From Flavobacterium sinopsychrotolerans (GTDB lineage Bacteria > Bacteroidota > Bacteroidia > Flavobacteriales > Flavobacteriaceae), in the NCBI RefSeq assembly GCF_900110375.1, contig NZ_FODN01000003.1:62001-126000 (forward strand): DNA of 64,000 nucleotides, read 5' to 3'. How positions within the stretch are numbered: position 1 is the first letter of the stretch; each line of letters opens with the position of its first letter. Position numbers and translations under genes: made by a program. Positions 1 to 8,810 of this stretch are shown in pieces. Under the pieces are notes generated by a model. The model saw nothing but the letters and a program-made list of their open reading frames with translations, was not told the DNA's origin and searched no databases.

Positions 1-272
1 TCGGGTGTCCAGTCCGGTTTGGTGAGAACGGCACCGGGATTGTCTCTGTCTTCGTACCACGAAATCATTCTTGGGACAGTAACTGTTTTATCGTATATTT
101 CCATAGCATATTTCTGCCATGGCGTGTTGTTAAGTAAGGTAGTGTAATAATGGTCGGATTCTTCTTTCGTGAAAAAATTGTCGTACAGCATGAGTTCCGT
201 ATCCGGAAGGTCAAAAACCTTTTTTCCGCCAGTGCCAGATGTAAATATTTCTATGTCATTGAAGAGTGTCAT
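1..272 (-). CDS. alkB: AlkB-like 2-oxoglutarate/Fe(II) dioxygenase, N-terminal part (runs off the left edge)
   Basis: Translation of the minus strand from the ATG at 272 gives about 90 residues and continues past the window edge. The stretch PRMISWYED followed by a proline-rich turn is typical of the N-terminal part of bacterial AlkB homologues, which oxidatively remove alkyl groups from bases. The Fe-binding HxD and the 2-oxoglutarate-binding Arg would lie beyond the edge and cannot be checked. The start ATG overlaps the stop TGA of the upstream exonuclease gene (ATGA), which indicates translational coupling and places it last in the repair operon seen here. Confidence 0.75.
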   Translation of the reverse strand, partial: MTLFNDIEIFTSGTGGKKVFDLPDTELMLYDNFFTKEESDHYYTTLLNNTPWQKYAMEIYDKTVTVPRMISWYEDRDNPGAVLTKPDWTP

Positions 273-1651
273 AATTCTTTATGCTTTTGTTTAAAAAGTA
301 CCTTACCCGGATATTTCTCAGCATACGCAAGGATTAAATCTACAGTGTATTGGTTGCTTTTATAAGGAGTGACATAATCTTTTATCTCAGAGGGATCCGT
401 AAATCCTATATCCGAAGCAATATATCCCATGCCATAAAAGTGACCGTTTTCAACCCAAATACAACTGCGTTCTTCTGCAGACCTGCCTTTGTCTATAATG
501 GCAAAGCTGGGCCTGTTTTTTACTAAAAAATCAATAGCGTTTTCGACTTGTTCGTTGTGTATTTCCACTTCAGGTAAATCGTTCCGGTCTGGTTTTGGAA
601 TGAATTCTCCGTGGTCCTCCATGCCGTAATTACAGAATCGATTATCAATGCCAAATTGTTCGGATAGGCTGCGCAATACATTGATGCCTTTGTACAAACT
701 ATTGAAAGACTCTATGCTAGCCTGAAATTTGCCCAGTTTTCCAATTGCCAGATATCGGTAACCGCTGCGGGCTTCATACTCATACAGTCCATATTTAGGG
801 TCAAAGCGTTTTAGTGCCCTGTTGTAGGTGGGCCACAGTTTCTTAATTTCAGTACATTCCAGCAACAGTGCCATTAATTCGGTAGCACAGACTTCAAAGG
901 AAATACCGTGTATGTCCCTCAGAAAGTTTTGCCTTTGTGGCGTGATATTATGGCCACTGAAATGGGAAGCGACCCGTTTTTTTAAGTTGATCGCCTTTCC
1001 TACGTAAATGACTTTTCTTGTCTGATCGTAAAAATAATACACCCCTGCTTTATCCGGTAACTGCTCAAAATCAGCAGGTGGCAGGTTAGGAGGTAAACGC
1101 TGGTCTTGAGAAGTTTTTTTTATCATTTTTTCGATTACTCCTTCAACATCCCATTCCAGCAAACGAGAAAATAGGATGGCTGTGGCATCTGCATCACCAC
1201 CAGCACGATGTTGGTTTGTCAAAGGAATATCTAAGGATTGGCAAAGCCTTCCCAAGCTATATGAAGCCAGTCCCGATTTAATCTTTCTAGCGGCGCGAAC
1301 GGTACACAATTTTGGTGCAGTCCACTTGAATCCGCTTGCTTCGAGTTGGTGGCGAACAAACGAATAATCAAAGTTCACATTATGGGCAACGAAAATACGT
1401 CCGGTAAGCATTTCTAAAACTTTTTCAGAAATGGCATCAAAAATGGGTGCGTCCCGTACCATTTCATTGTTAATTCCGGTTAGCGAAAAAATGGCAAGCG
1501 GTATTTCCTTTTCTGGGTTGACGAGCGTTTCCCAACGGTCTATTATGTTAGTTCCGTTATGGATAATAATGGCAATTTCTGTAATGCGGCTGCCACTGGC
1601 ATTCCCGCCTGTGGTTTCTATATCTACTATTGCGTATTCCTGATTTTTCAT
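269..1651 (-). CDS. DEDD 3'-5' exonuclease fused to a GIY-YIG nuclease domain
   Basis: About 460 residues. The N-terminal half is a DnaQ-like DEDD exonuclease: the ExoI motif DIETT lies around residue 10, ExoII is AHNVNFD, and ExoIII is the H-R-A-G-G-D-A-D-A-T segment. The middle holds a GIY-YIG domain (VYYFYD followed by IYVGKA and an Arg-rich helix) as in UvrC and Cho. This fusion is common in Bacteroidota next to SOS polymerases. I chose the ATG at 1651 rather than the upstream one at 1687 because the exonuclease fold starts directly after it and the extra 12 residues are encoded by intergenic repeat sequence. It is coupled to alkB downstream. The C-terminal third is not assigned. The likely role is processing of damaged DNA together with the two polymerases upstream. 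Confidence 0.85.
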   Translation of the reverse strand: MKNQEYAIVDIETTGGNASGSRITEIAIIIHNGTNIIDRWETLVNPEKEIPLAIFSLTGINNEMVRDAPIFDAISEKVLEMLTGRIFVAHNVNFDYSFVRHQLEASGFKWTAPKLCTVRAARKIKSGLASYSLGRLCQSLDIPLTNQHRAGGDADATAILFSRLLEWDVEGVIEKMIKKTSQDQRLPPNLPPADFEQLPDKAGVYYFYDQTRKVIYVGKAINLKKRVASHFSGHNITPQRQNFLRDIHGISFEVCATELMALLLECTEIKKLWPTYNRALKRFDPKYGLYEYEARSGYRYLAIGKLGKFQASIESFNSLYKGINVLRSLSEQFGIDNRFCNYGMEDHGEFIPKPDRNDLPEVEIHNEQVENAIDFLVKNRPSFAIIDKGRSAEERSCIWVENGHFYGMGYIASDIGFTDPSEIKDYVTPYKSNQYTVDLILAYAEKYPGKVLFKQKHKEL

Positions 1652-1669
1652 GTGATTTATATAATTTAT

Positions 1670-1850
1670 CTTCTTTTGTCTTGACACAAAAGAAGCAAAA
1701 AGTCAAGGCTGGCAAATCAAAAGCTTGAAAACTACCTTGAAGCGTCGTTCCGCGCCCCAAGCCGTTCGCCTTGCAGGCTCAACTCGTGGAGCGCTGCCAC
1801 TATGCTTCTTCGTTGTTTTCTAACACTTTTGATTTAAGGCCTGAAAACAT
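1670..1850. repeat. Dispersed intergenic repeat, head plus tail type A, copy 1
   Basis: It begins with a 10-bp inverted repeat (CTTCTTTTGT at 1670-1679 and ACAAAAGAAG at 1686-1695) around a CTTGAC loop, then a tail with AAGCTTGAAAACTACCTTGA and a C/G-rich block. The same arrangement recurs at 30190-30370 and, tail only, at 59695-59875. It fills the gap between dnaE and the exonuclease gene. It has no credible coding potential. Confidence 0.75.
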
Positions 1851-1865
1851 TCTAATACCATTTTG

Positions 1866-4800
1866 TTAGTCATTGATCATCTTATTTCTTGGTAAATTAA
1901 TTTCATGCTCCTGAGGATACGGTGCTCGATGTGTCATGCTGACATCTTCCCGAATTTGTTGGTGTACTTTATATTGCCGGTCGCTGGTGTTGGAATATCT
2001 TGGATCGGGGAGGAACGGCATTTTAGCCATTTTGGAAATGGTAATAGTAGGAAAGTGGTAGTCCACTTCTACAGTTCCTAATAGCAAATAACAGCCACCG
2101 CCTTGGAACGGATATTTCTCCAAACTTTTAGTAAAATGTGCGGTGTCGAAATATTCGCCTTCGATGTCGACCCAAGTTCCAAAATACATGGCACCCATTT
2201 TGGTGGGCACGTGCTTTCTGGAAATAAGATAGGCCAGCATCTTTACCGTTTTTTTATGGTGACTCAATAAATCTTTCGCCATTACGTCCCCCCGATATTT
2301 GGTCTGCAATAAATCGAATGGGGTACAGGAGACCGGAAAACTCAGCAGCTCGATTTCATCAAACGCATCTTCAAAAGGGGAGCGTTCGAGTATAGGGAGT
2401 TCATATTCTTTGATTGGTTCCTGTAGCAACATCAGGTTTCTGTTTTCGGGTTTGAAGTTGACCAAAATCAGTCTGGCGATCACCAGCAATTGGTTTTTTG
2501 TTTTACCGGTATAGCGGAACGCTCCGATAAAAATTAAAATCTGTATGCCTTCAATCCCTATGGGAATCCGATTGATGAAATCTTCTAAAGATTTGAATTC
2601 ACCCTGTTGCTCACGCTCTTTAACTATACCATGCGCTACTTTACTTTCCAAACCTTCCAGATGCATAAAACCAAGGTAGACGTCGATGCCGTACACCGTA
2701 GTTTCATAGTCACTCTTGTTTACACAGGGATTCTGAATGGTAGCCCCCGACATTTTAGCTTCATGAACATATACTTCGGTACGGTAAAATCCACCCTGGT
2801 TGTTGATTACCGCTACCATGAATTCAATAGGGTAGTAGACCTTAAGATAAAGACTTTGGTAACTCTCGACAGCGTAAGAAGCAGAGTGCGCTTTACAAAA
2901 GGAATAGCCAGCAAAAGATTCAATCTGACGGTATATTTCTTCGCTCAACTTTACCGGATGTCCTTTTTGTGCACAGCAGGCAAAGTAATTGTCTTTTACT
3001 TTTTGCAAAGCCGCTTTAGAGCGTCCTTTCCCACTCATGGCACGTCGCAGAATATCACCATCGGCAGCCGGAAGTCCTGCATAATGCAAAGCAATCTTGA
3101 TTACGTCTTCCTGATAGACCATCACCCCATATGTTTCTCCGAGTTGTTCCTTAAAAACGTCATGAAAATATTCAAAACGATCCGGATGGTTGTGCCGGAA
3201 AATGTATTCTTTCATCATACCCGATTGAGCCACACCCGGACGGATGATTGAGGAAGCTGCAACAAGTATCTTGTAGTTATCGCATTTCAGTCGGCGCAAC
3301 AAGCCCCGCATGGCAGGGCTTTCGATGTAAAAGCATCCAATGGTTTTTCCGTGGCTTAGAAAATGATTGGCCTTCGCCTCATTTTTTGATATAGCAGTAT
3401 CTCGGATGTCGACTTTAATCCCCTGATTTTTTTCAATCAACTTCACACTGTCATCGATATGACCAATCCCGCGCTGGCTCAGAATATCAAACTTTTCAAA
3501 ACCGATATCCTCTGCAATGTGCATATCGAACAGCACGATTGGAAATCCTTTCGGAGGCATTTCCAGAGGCGTATAATTGGTAATGGGTTCTTCTGAGATT
3601 AAGATACCGCAGGAATGCATGCTGCGTTGGTTGGGGTATTTTTCGAGTAGCATACCGTATTCCTGCACTAGCTTTACGATTTGATTTTTATCATGTAACG
3701 CCATTGGGTTTTTAGCCAAAGCATCTAATTCCTCTTTTGGCAATCCAAAAACTTTACCCACTTCCCTGAAAATGGAGCGGTACTTAAATTCCACATTTGT
3801 TCCACAGAAAGCAACATGATCGGCACCATAAGTGTCAAAAATGTATCGGAGAATGGTATCGCGTTCTTTCCAGGACCAGTCAATGTCAAAATCGGGCGGA
3901 CTCTTGCGGTTCACATTCAGGAAGCGTTCAAAATACAAATCGAGTTCAATAGGGCAGATGTCCGTTATTCCTAGACAGTAACTCACTATACTGTTGGCAC
4001 CGCTACCCCGACCGATATGCAAAAAGCCCTGACTCATGCTGTATTGGATGATGTCCCACGTAATCAGGAAATAGCCGCTGAATTCCAATTGGTCAATCAC
4101 CTTTAATTCTTTTTCTACTCGTGCTAACGCTTGCGGATTATAGGCACCGTACTTTTTTAATACTCCTTCGTAAGCTAATTTCGTCAAAAGCTGCCTATCA
4201 CTTTCCTGACTCCCAGAATAGTATTTTTTGTTTTTTGGTGTTTTGAAATCAAAATCAAAATGACATTGATCCATCAGCTTCTGTGTGTTTTCGATGATCT
4301 GTGGATATTCCTCAAATTTTGAAAGCAGTTCCTCCAAAGGAATCATTACCTCAGACGTCTTGCAATGATCAGCATCAGTCAATTTGGACAAAATCACATT
4401 AGTATCAATAGCTCTTAGGATTTTATGAAGATTGAATTCTCTTTTAGTTCTAAAGGTAACAGTTTGTAAAATCACCATTTTGGTAAGCCAAAAATTCCAT
4501 TCGGGAAGAAATAATTTGGGAAGCTGATCGGGAGCAATGCCTATATATTCATGGTTTTTTAATTCCGTTGGCCTATTTTCGAAAGGGTAAATAATGCATA
4601 CGTCATTAAATGAAGGAGCAGCCAATGGCAAAGGACTATTTTCAAAATTATGTTTGGTCAGAAAGCGGTTCATTTCGGCGAGCCCATCAGCATTTTTAGC
4701 CAAACCGATGTACCGCAATTGATGGTTGCAGCGAAATTCTATTCCGACGATTGGTTTAATCCCAACTTCGTTACAGGCTTTTGTAAAATCATAGATACCA

Positions 4801-4925
4801 GTAACCGTGTTGATGTCCGTTAATGCCATTGTCTTAACCCCACAAACAACAGCCTGCTGGATAAGATCCAACAGCGGTATGGTGCCGTAGCGCAGGGAAT
4901 GAAAAGAATGACAGTTGAGGTACAT
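1866..4925 (-). CDS. dnaE: DNA polymerase III alpha subunit, second-copy (DnaE2/ImuC-like) type
   Basis: 1019 residues, a C-family polymerase. The N-terminal PHP domain starts at the HSFHSLRYG motif. The palm carries GRGSGANSIVSY and the catalytic PDFDIDWSWKERD, then the fingers and helix-hairpin-helix, and an OB-fold near the C terminus (MLAYLISRKHVPTKMG). It is shorter than a housekeeping DnaE of about 1150 or more residues, as expected of the accessory copies that act with Y-family polymerases in SOS mutagenesis. It lies 527 bp downstream of dinB on the same strand; the gap is filled by a dispersed repeat. Expression is probably controlled by the XRE/S24 repressor further upstream, though I see no clear operator directly before this gene. 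The function in translesion synthesis is inferred from context. Confidence 0.88.
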   Translation of the reverse strand: MYLNCHSFHSLRYGTIPLLDLIQQAVVCGVKTMALTDINTVTGIYDFTKACNEVGIKPIVGIEFRCNHQLRYIGLAKNADGLAEMNRFLTKHNFENSPLPLAAPSFNDVCIIYPFENRPTELKNHEYIGIAPDQLPKLFLPEWNFWLTKMVILQTVTFRTKREFNLHKILRAIDTNVILSKLTDADHCKTSEVMIPLEELLSKFEEYPQIIENTQKLMDQCHFDFDFKTPKNKKYYSGSQESDRQLLTKLAYEGVLKKYGAYNPQALARVEKELKVIDQLEFSGYFLITWDIIQYSMSQGFLHIGRGSGANSIVSYCLGITDICPIELDLYFERFLNVNRKSPPDFDIDWSWKERDTILRYIFDTYGADHVAFCGTNVEFKYRSIFREVGKVFGLPKEELDALAKNPMALHDKNQIVKLVQEYGMLLEKYPNQRSMHSCGILISEEPITNYTPLEMPPKGFPIVLFDMHIAEDIGFEKFDILSQRGIGHIDDSVKLIEKNQGIKVDIRDTAISKNEAKANHFLSHGKTIGCFYIESPAMRGLLRRLKCDNYKILVAASSIIRPGVAQSGMMKEYIFRHNHPDRFEYFHDVFKEQLGETYGVMVYQEDVIKIALHYAGLPAADGDILRRAMSGKGRSKAALQKVKDNYFACCAQKGHPVKLSEEIYRQIESFAGYSFCKAHSASYAVESYQSLYLKVYYPIEFMVAVINNQGGFYRTEVYVHEAKMSGATIQNPCVNKSDYETTVYGIDVYLGFMHLEGLESKVAHGIVKEREQQGEFKSLEDFINRIPIGIEGIQILIFIGAFRYTGKTKNQLLVIARLILVNFKPENRNLMLLQEPIKEYELPILERSPFEDAFDEIELLSFPVSCTPFDLLQTKYRGDVMAKDLLSHHKKTVKMLAYLISRKHVPTKMGAMYFGTWVDIEGEYFDTAHFTKSLEKYPFQGGGCYLLLGTVEVDYHFPTITISKMAKMPFLPDPRYSNTSDRQYKVHQQIREDVSMTHRAPYPQEHEINLPRNKMIND

Positions 4926-5452
4926 AATTTAATATCTATTTAATCCGTGTGTAATTAAGTTTTTATGATGTTTAGTTTATTTATTCACTCTAAGCTTGTT
5001 GTGCGCTACTTTTTAGATGGTCTTCGACAAGCTACCAATAAGGTTTTTATTAAAAGTGAAAATTAGACTTATTAATTTTCTTTTTTGCTTGATCAAAAAA
5101 GAAACAAAAAAATCAAGTCTTGCGCTTCCTCGTCGGTCAAATTAAGTTTTCGAATTAGCTTTGCTCTGTTCGCCTTCGGCTCGAGTCTAAAAGAGGCAGC
5201 ACTCGCTACGCTCAAACAGCTTTTCTTTTTACGTATTCTTCAAACATTTGACTCTCGACTGCGAAAGCTAAGGACAGTTGAATCTCGTAAGCGATTTAAA
5301 CTTGATTTATAATTTAACCTAAGTATAAAACATCATTATTTATAGTTTTTTTTAAATAAACCTCAGGCTGACATTTCAATTATAATTAGTATTTTCTTTT
5401 AAATTAATGCTTTTTATCCGGATTTAAATAATTACAAGCAAGGGGTATATCT
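4926..5452. repeat. Gene-free spacer with dispersed repeat, head motif copy 2
   Basis: This 527-bp spacer between dinB and dnaE holds at 5078-5118 the head motif of the repeat family (CTTGATCAAAAAAGAAAC followed by AAAAAAATCAAG). A C/G-richer tail to about 5300 contains the palindromic-looking GCCTTCGGCTCGAG segment. The tail differs from types A and B elsewhere in the window. I see no gene. Confidence 0.6.
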
Positions 5453-6634
5453 TTAGGTTTTTCGTTTTAAAATTTCCGATTTGTTGTTGGGTTTAAACGT
5501 TGCTCCTGCACACCGCATTACAGCATCAAAGCCATAACGTGTTTTCATTTTGTCCATGGCTTGGTATAGCGACAGCATTTCTTCGGTATCTTCAAACAAG
5601 TTGATTTGATACGTGCCACGAACCAACCCACTGAAACGAATTCCGATTAAACGGAGCCGCATCCGACGTTGGTAAACTTTATCAAATAAGTCGGTAACGG
5701 TTTTGGTCAGCGTATGATCGGCTGAGGTATAGGCTACTTTGCATTGTTTGGTTTCGGTGTCAAAATTGGAGTATCTAATTTTGATCACCACAGTGGAAGT
5801 CAGCCATTCTTCAGAACGTAATTGGAAGGCTAATTTCTCTACCATTCCAATCAGTATTGATTTTAATTTTGGAATATCAATGGTATCCTGACTAAAAGTA
5901 TGTTCCGTTGAAATGGATTTCCGTTCCGTGTAGGGTTCCACTGGATTGTTATCGATGCCATTGGCTTTCTTCCAAATGTCGATACCATTCTTGCCAATCA
6001 TCCGTTGCAATACTTCGGCAGGCATTTCTGAAAGGGTCTGAATGGTACGGATTCCAATTCGGGATAACAGTTGAAATGTCACATCGCCCACCATGGGTAT
6101 TTTTTGAATCGAAAGCGGATTTAAGAAAGACCGCACCTTATTTTCTGGTATTTCTAAGTTTCCTTTGGGTTTGGCTTCGCCGGTACCAATTTTGGAAACC
6201 GTTTTGTTAACCGATAAAGCAAAGCTTATTGGTAGACCAGTTTCTTTAGTAACGGAATGTGCCAGTTCGTTAGTCCATTTGTAGCCCCCATAGAATTTAT
6301 CCATACCCGTGATATCGAGGTAAAATTCATCGATGCTGGCTTTTTCTACAATTGGTGCTTTTTCTTGGATCACTTCGGTTACGTCATGCGATAATTTGGA
6401 ATACAATTCCATATCGCCTTTCATCACTTTTGCCTGAGGGCAGAGGCGGAGTGCCATTTTAATAGGCATGGCGGAACGCACTCCGAAAGTCCGGGCCTCA
6501 TAAGAACAAGAAGCCACGACACCACGATCTCCGCCACCAATAATCAAAGGGATTCCCTCCAGTTTTGAATTCCCCAGTCTTTCACAGGACACAAAAAAAG
6601 TATCTAAATCCATGTGTACAATTGCTCTTTCCAT
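5453..6634 (-). CDS. dinB: Y-family DNA polymerase IV (DinB-like)
   Basis: 393 residues. The translesion polymerase signature is complete: M-D-L-D (Asp9) followed by TFFVSCERL, the YEARTFGVRSAMP motif near residue 45, and the catalytic SIDE at 100-103. The helix-hairpin-helix IPMVGDV region and a C-terminal little-finger domain follow. It is the first gene after the divergent promoter region shared with the XRE/S24 regulator. Its ATG at 6634 is preceded by a purine-rich AAGAAAAGAAG. In Bacteroidota this polymerase, a second DnaE and a LexA-like S24 repressor usually form an SOS cassette; induction by DNA damage is inferred. Confidence 0.92.
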   Translation of the reverse strand: MERAIVHMDLDTFFVSCERLGNSKLEGIPLIIGGGDRGVVASCSYEARTFGVRSAMPIKMALRLCPQAKVMKGDMELYSKLSHDVTEVIQEKAPIVEKASIDEFYLDITGMDKFYGGYKWTNELAHSVTKETGLPISFALSVNKTVSKIGTGEAKPKGNLEIPENKVRSFLNPLSIQKIPMVGDVTFQLLSRIGIRTIQTLSEMPAEVLQRMIGKNGIDIWKKANGIDNNPVEPYTERKSISTEHTFSQDTIDIPKLKSILIGMVEKLAFQLRSEEWLTSTVVIKIRYSNFDTETKQCKVAYTSADHTLTKTVTDLFDKVYQRRMRLRLIGIRFSGLVRGTYQINLFEDTEEMLSLYQAMDKMKTRYGFDAVMRCAGATFKPNNKSEILKRKT

Positions 6635-6663
6635 CTTCTTTTCTTTTTTATACGTTACAAAAT

Positions 6664-6714
6664 TAGTACAGATACTAACAAATTTGATTATATTTGTTGT
6701 TACAAATTATAACA
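6664..6714. promoter_or_regulatory. Divergent promoter/operator between dinB and the XRE/S24 repressor gene
   Basis: Two inverted repeats lie between the divergent starts. TTAGTA (6664-6669) and TACTAA (6674-6679) are separated by CAGA, and GTTA (6700-6703) and TAAC (6711-6714) by 7 bp, the latter inside TTTGTT...AACAAA. A TATATTTG sequence (6690-6697, fits TAnnTTTG) can be the -7 box of the repressor gene. On the minus strand TAATTTTG overlaps the first palindrome and can serve dinB. A LexA-like protein encoded next door is the obvious ligand, which is an inference. Confidence 0.6.
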
Positions 6715-6722
6715 AAATACCT

Positions 6723-7487
6723 ATGTCTTTATTTTCCGACAACATCAGGAACCTTAGGGTGCAACATAAAATTTCACAGGAAAAGCTGTCGGAATCGTTA
6801 GGGATAACCAGGGGCAGATATGTTAAATATGAAGACGGAACCTCGGAAGCACCGTATGAAATATTGAAGAAAATTGCTCATTATTACCACATCAGTATAG
6901 ACTTGTTGCTATCTGTGGATGTGCGTAAAATTCCTTTGGACGATTTGTTGCAACTGGAAAATAACCGATTGGTGCTTCCAATCACAGTAGATAATAGGGG
7001 CGAAAATTTTATTGAAGTCGTTACACAAAAAGTAAAAGCCGGCTATCTGAATGGGTATGCCGATCCGGAATACATTGAAAGTCTGCAACAGATTTCATTG
7101 CCGTTTTTGGGATCGGGGAAGCACAGGGGTTTTCCGGTGGAAGGAGATTCGATGCCACCACATGTAGATGGTTCCATCATTGTGGGACGTTATGTAGAAA
7201 GGCTTGGAGATGTCAAGGATGGCAAAACCTATATATTGATCACCAAAAGTGAAGGTATGGTATACAAGCGATTGAATAAAAACAAAAAGAATGTACTGTT
7301 TGTGGAATCAGACAATAGTTTTTACCCGGTTTATGAAGTCAAGGTTTCTGACATTCTTGAGATTTGGGAATTCGTTTGCAACATTGGACTCACAGATGAA
7401 AAACAGCAAGTAACGGAAACGGCAAGTGTAAAAGATCTGTTTTTAGAGCTGAAAAGGGATATTAACAATTTGAAATTTAAGCTTTAA
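6723..7487 (+). CDS. LexA-like repressor: XRE HTH plus S24 peptidase
   Basis: 254 residues from the ATG at 6723. The upstream in-frame ATG at 6612 is rejected because its extension lies on the dinB start and promoter. An N-terminal XRE helix-turn-helix (residues 5-60) is followed by an S24 self-cleavage domain. The probable cleavage site is Ala106-Gly107 (KAGYLNGY), the nucleophile Ser143 (GDSM) and the general base Lys182 (VYKRL). The 39-residue spacing of Ser and Lys fits LexA-type proteins. It is divergent from dinB and very likely the repressor of the polymerase/exonuclease/AlkB operon, relieved after RecA activation. Confidence 0.88.
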   Translation: MSLFSDNIRNLRVQHKISQEKLSESLGITRGRYVKYEDGTSEAPYEILKKIAHYYHISIDLLLSVDVRKIPLDDLLQLENNRLVLPITVDNRGENFIEVVTQKVKAGYLNGYADPEYIESLQQISLPFLGSGKHRGFPVEGDSMPPHVDGSIIVGRYVERLGDVKDGKTYILITKSEGMVYKRLNKNKKNVLFVESDNSFYPVYEVKVSDILEIWEFVCNIGLTDEKQQVTETASVKDLFLELKRDINNLKFKL

Positions 7488-7553
7488 ATTTAGGTTATTG
7501 TTAGAAAGGAATACCGAAGTCAGGAGGCTAGGGAGAGCTTGGTTATTTTTTTG

Positions 7554-8810
7554 TCAAATTATATTAAACCATTCTAAAATGGTGTTTCCTATTTCTTTGT
7601 CTAGGGTTTTTTTATCCGAAACGAAAATAGAAATTTTACCAATTCCGCATTCGTGATGTGCTGTTTCTGTTATTTTATTAAAAGGAATAAAATCCTCTTT
7701 TGTAAATGTTGTAGTATTGGAAGGATACAATAACATTGCTTTAGTAGATTTCCAATAGTCATTGTACACATACATTTGGCGTAAATCATCCGTTGAAGGT
7801 TTACTGCCATTTATGTTTTTCCATTTAGTATCAATAATAAAAGTTTCGTCTTCTTTTTCAATAACGATATCTGGACGAATGGTAATCCCATTCCAAAAAG
7901 GTTGTGATTTTTGACCATGAACAGCGACATTTAAATCGTTGTTTTTTGCTGCTTTTTTTAAGCAGACTAATACATATTCTTCCCATAAAGAATTCATATC
8001 AAAAAGTAAGGCCAACATATTTTCCTTACCACTGGACACATTGGGTGCAAAGTTTAAAATAATTAATCTTGCAATCTCCAAAGCCGTTTTATAAGGAGCC
8101 GTTTTTCGGGATTTAGGTATCTTAGCAAAAGTCGCTTCATTCGCCTTAATCGGTTGCACTTCAGTAAAATCCAGTTGAACGGACTTACATTTACTATACA
8201 AATAATTTCCTTTCGAAAATTGTTCGATAATATTTAATGCTTGTCCCAAAACCTGATGTACTAAATGATCTTTTTCATAGACTTGATGTGTGGTGTAAAA
8301 CCGCTCTTTATGAATTAAATTTTTTTGAATATGCCCTGCGAACTCTAATTTTCCTTTTAATGCTTTAACATTATTCGTCTCTTTATAATATTGTTTAATC
8401 AAACCTTGGTGAATAAGTAATTGTATTTCATTAAGATACCATTCAAAATAAATATCCAGTAAATGAATGTTTTGCTTGTTGACATTGGCATGACCCACAT
8501 TATCCACTTTTAGTTTTTTAGTAGCTCGCAACATTTCTATTAAAACACCTTGCCAAACTTTCTTGTCCTCAGATGAATGATCCGCTTTCGGAAGAATTTC
8601 AATACACAAACCATCAATTTGGACTACGCCAACATATTGAGCGAACTTAATGCCTTTATGGACAATCGTAAAATACTTGTTATCATGAAGCACATTCAGT
8701 TTAGCCAATGCATTAAAATGCTTTTCTTTAAACGAAACAGCATTGTACTCTCTGCCATAAGAGAGCGTTTGATGTTCAAAAACCTGTATTTTATTTATGG
8801 GTTTAGACAT
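7554..8810 (-). CDS. mcrC: McrC, nuclease subunit of an McrBC-type restriction system
   Basis: 418 residues. The N-terminal part resembles the McrC beta-rich domain. The C-terminal part carries a PD-(D/E)xK nuclease core, seen as RPDIVI, then FIIDTKWK. Its ATG overlaps the end of mcrB by 8 bp, so the two are translationally coupled. McrBC cleaves DNA carrying modified bases after GTP-driven assembly of McrB; McrC both stimulates the GTPase and cuts. The coding sequence is intact. The convergent S24 gene ends 66 bp away. Confidence in the family is high, while the recognised modification is unknown. Confidence 0.9.
   Translation of the reverse strand: MSKPINKIQVFEHQTLSYGREYNAVSFKEKHFNALAKLNVLHDNKYFTIVHKGIKFAQYVGVVQIDGLCIEILPKADHSSEDKKVWQGVLIEMLRATKKLKVDNVGHANVNKQNIHLLDIYFEWYLNEIQLLIHQGLIKQYYKETNNVKALKGKLEFAGHIQKNLIHKERFYTTHQVYEKDHLVHQVLGQALNIIEQFSKGNYLYSKCKSVQLDFTEVQPIKANEATFAKIPKSRKTAPYKTALEIARLIILNFAPNVSSGKENMLALLFDMNSLWEEYVLVCLKKAAKNNDLNVAVHGQKSQPFWNGITIRPDIVIEKEDETFIIDTKWKNINGSKPSTDDLRQMYVYNDYWKSTKAMLLYPSNTTTFTKEDFIPFNKITETAHHECGIGKISIFVSDKKTLDKEIGNTILEWFNII

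Noticed and set aside
1557..1760. Second frame over the exonuclease start and repeat A
   Set aside because: It overlaps the exonuclease gene in another frame and is encoded mainly by the repeat.
6612..6722. Longer N-terminal extension of the XRE/S24 repressor
   Set aside because: The extension is read from the dinB start and the promoter palindromes; the HTH begins right at the ATG at 6723.
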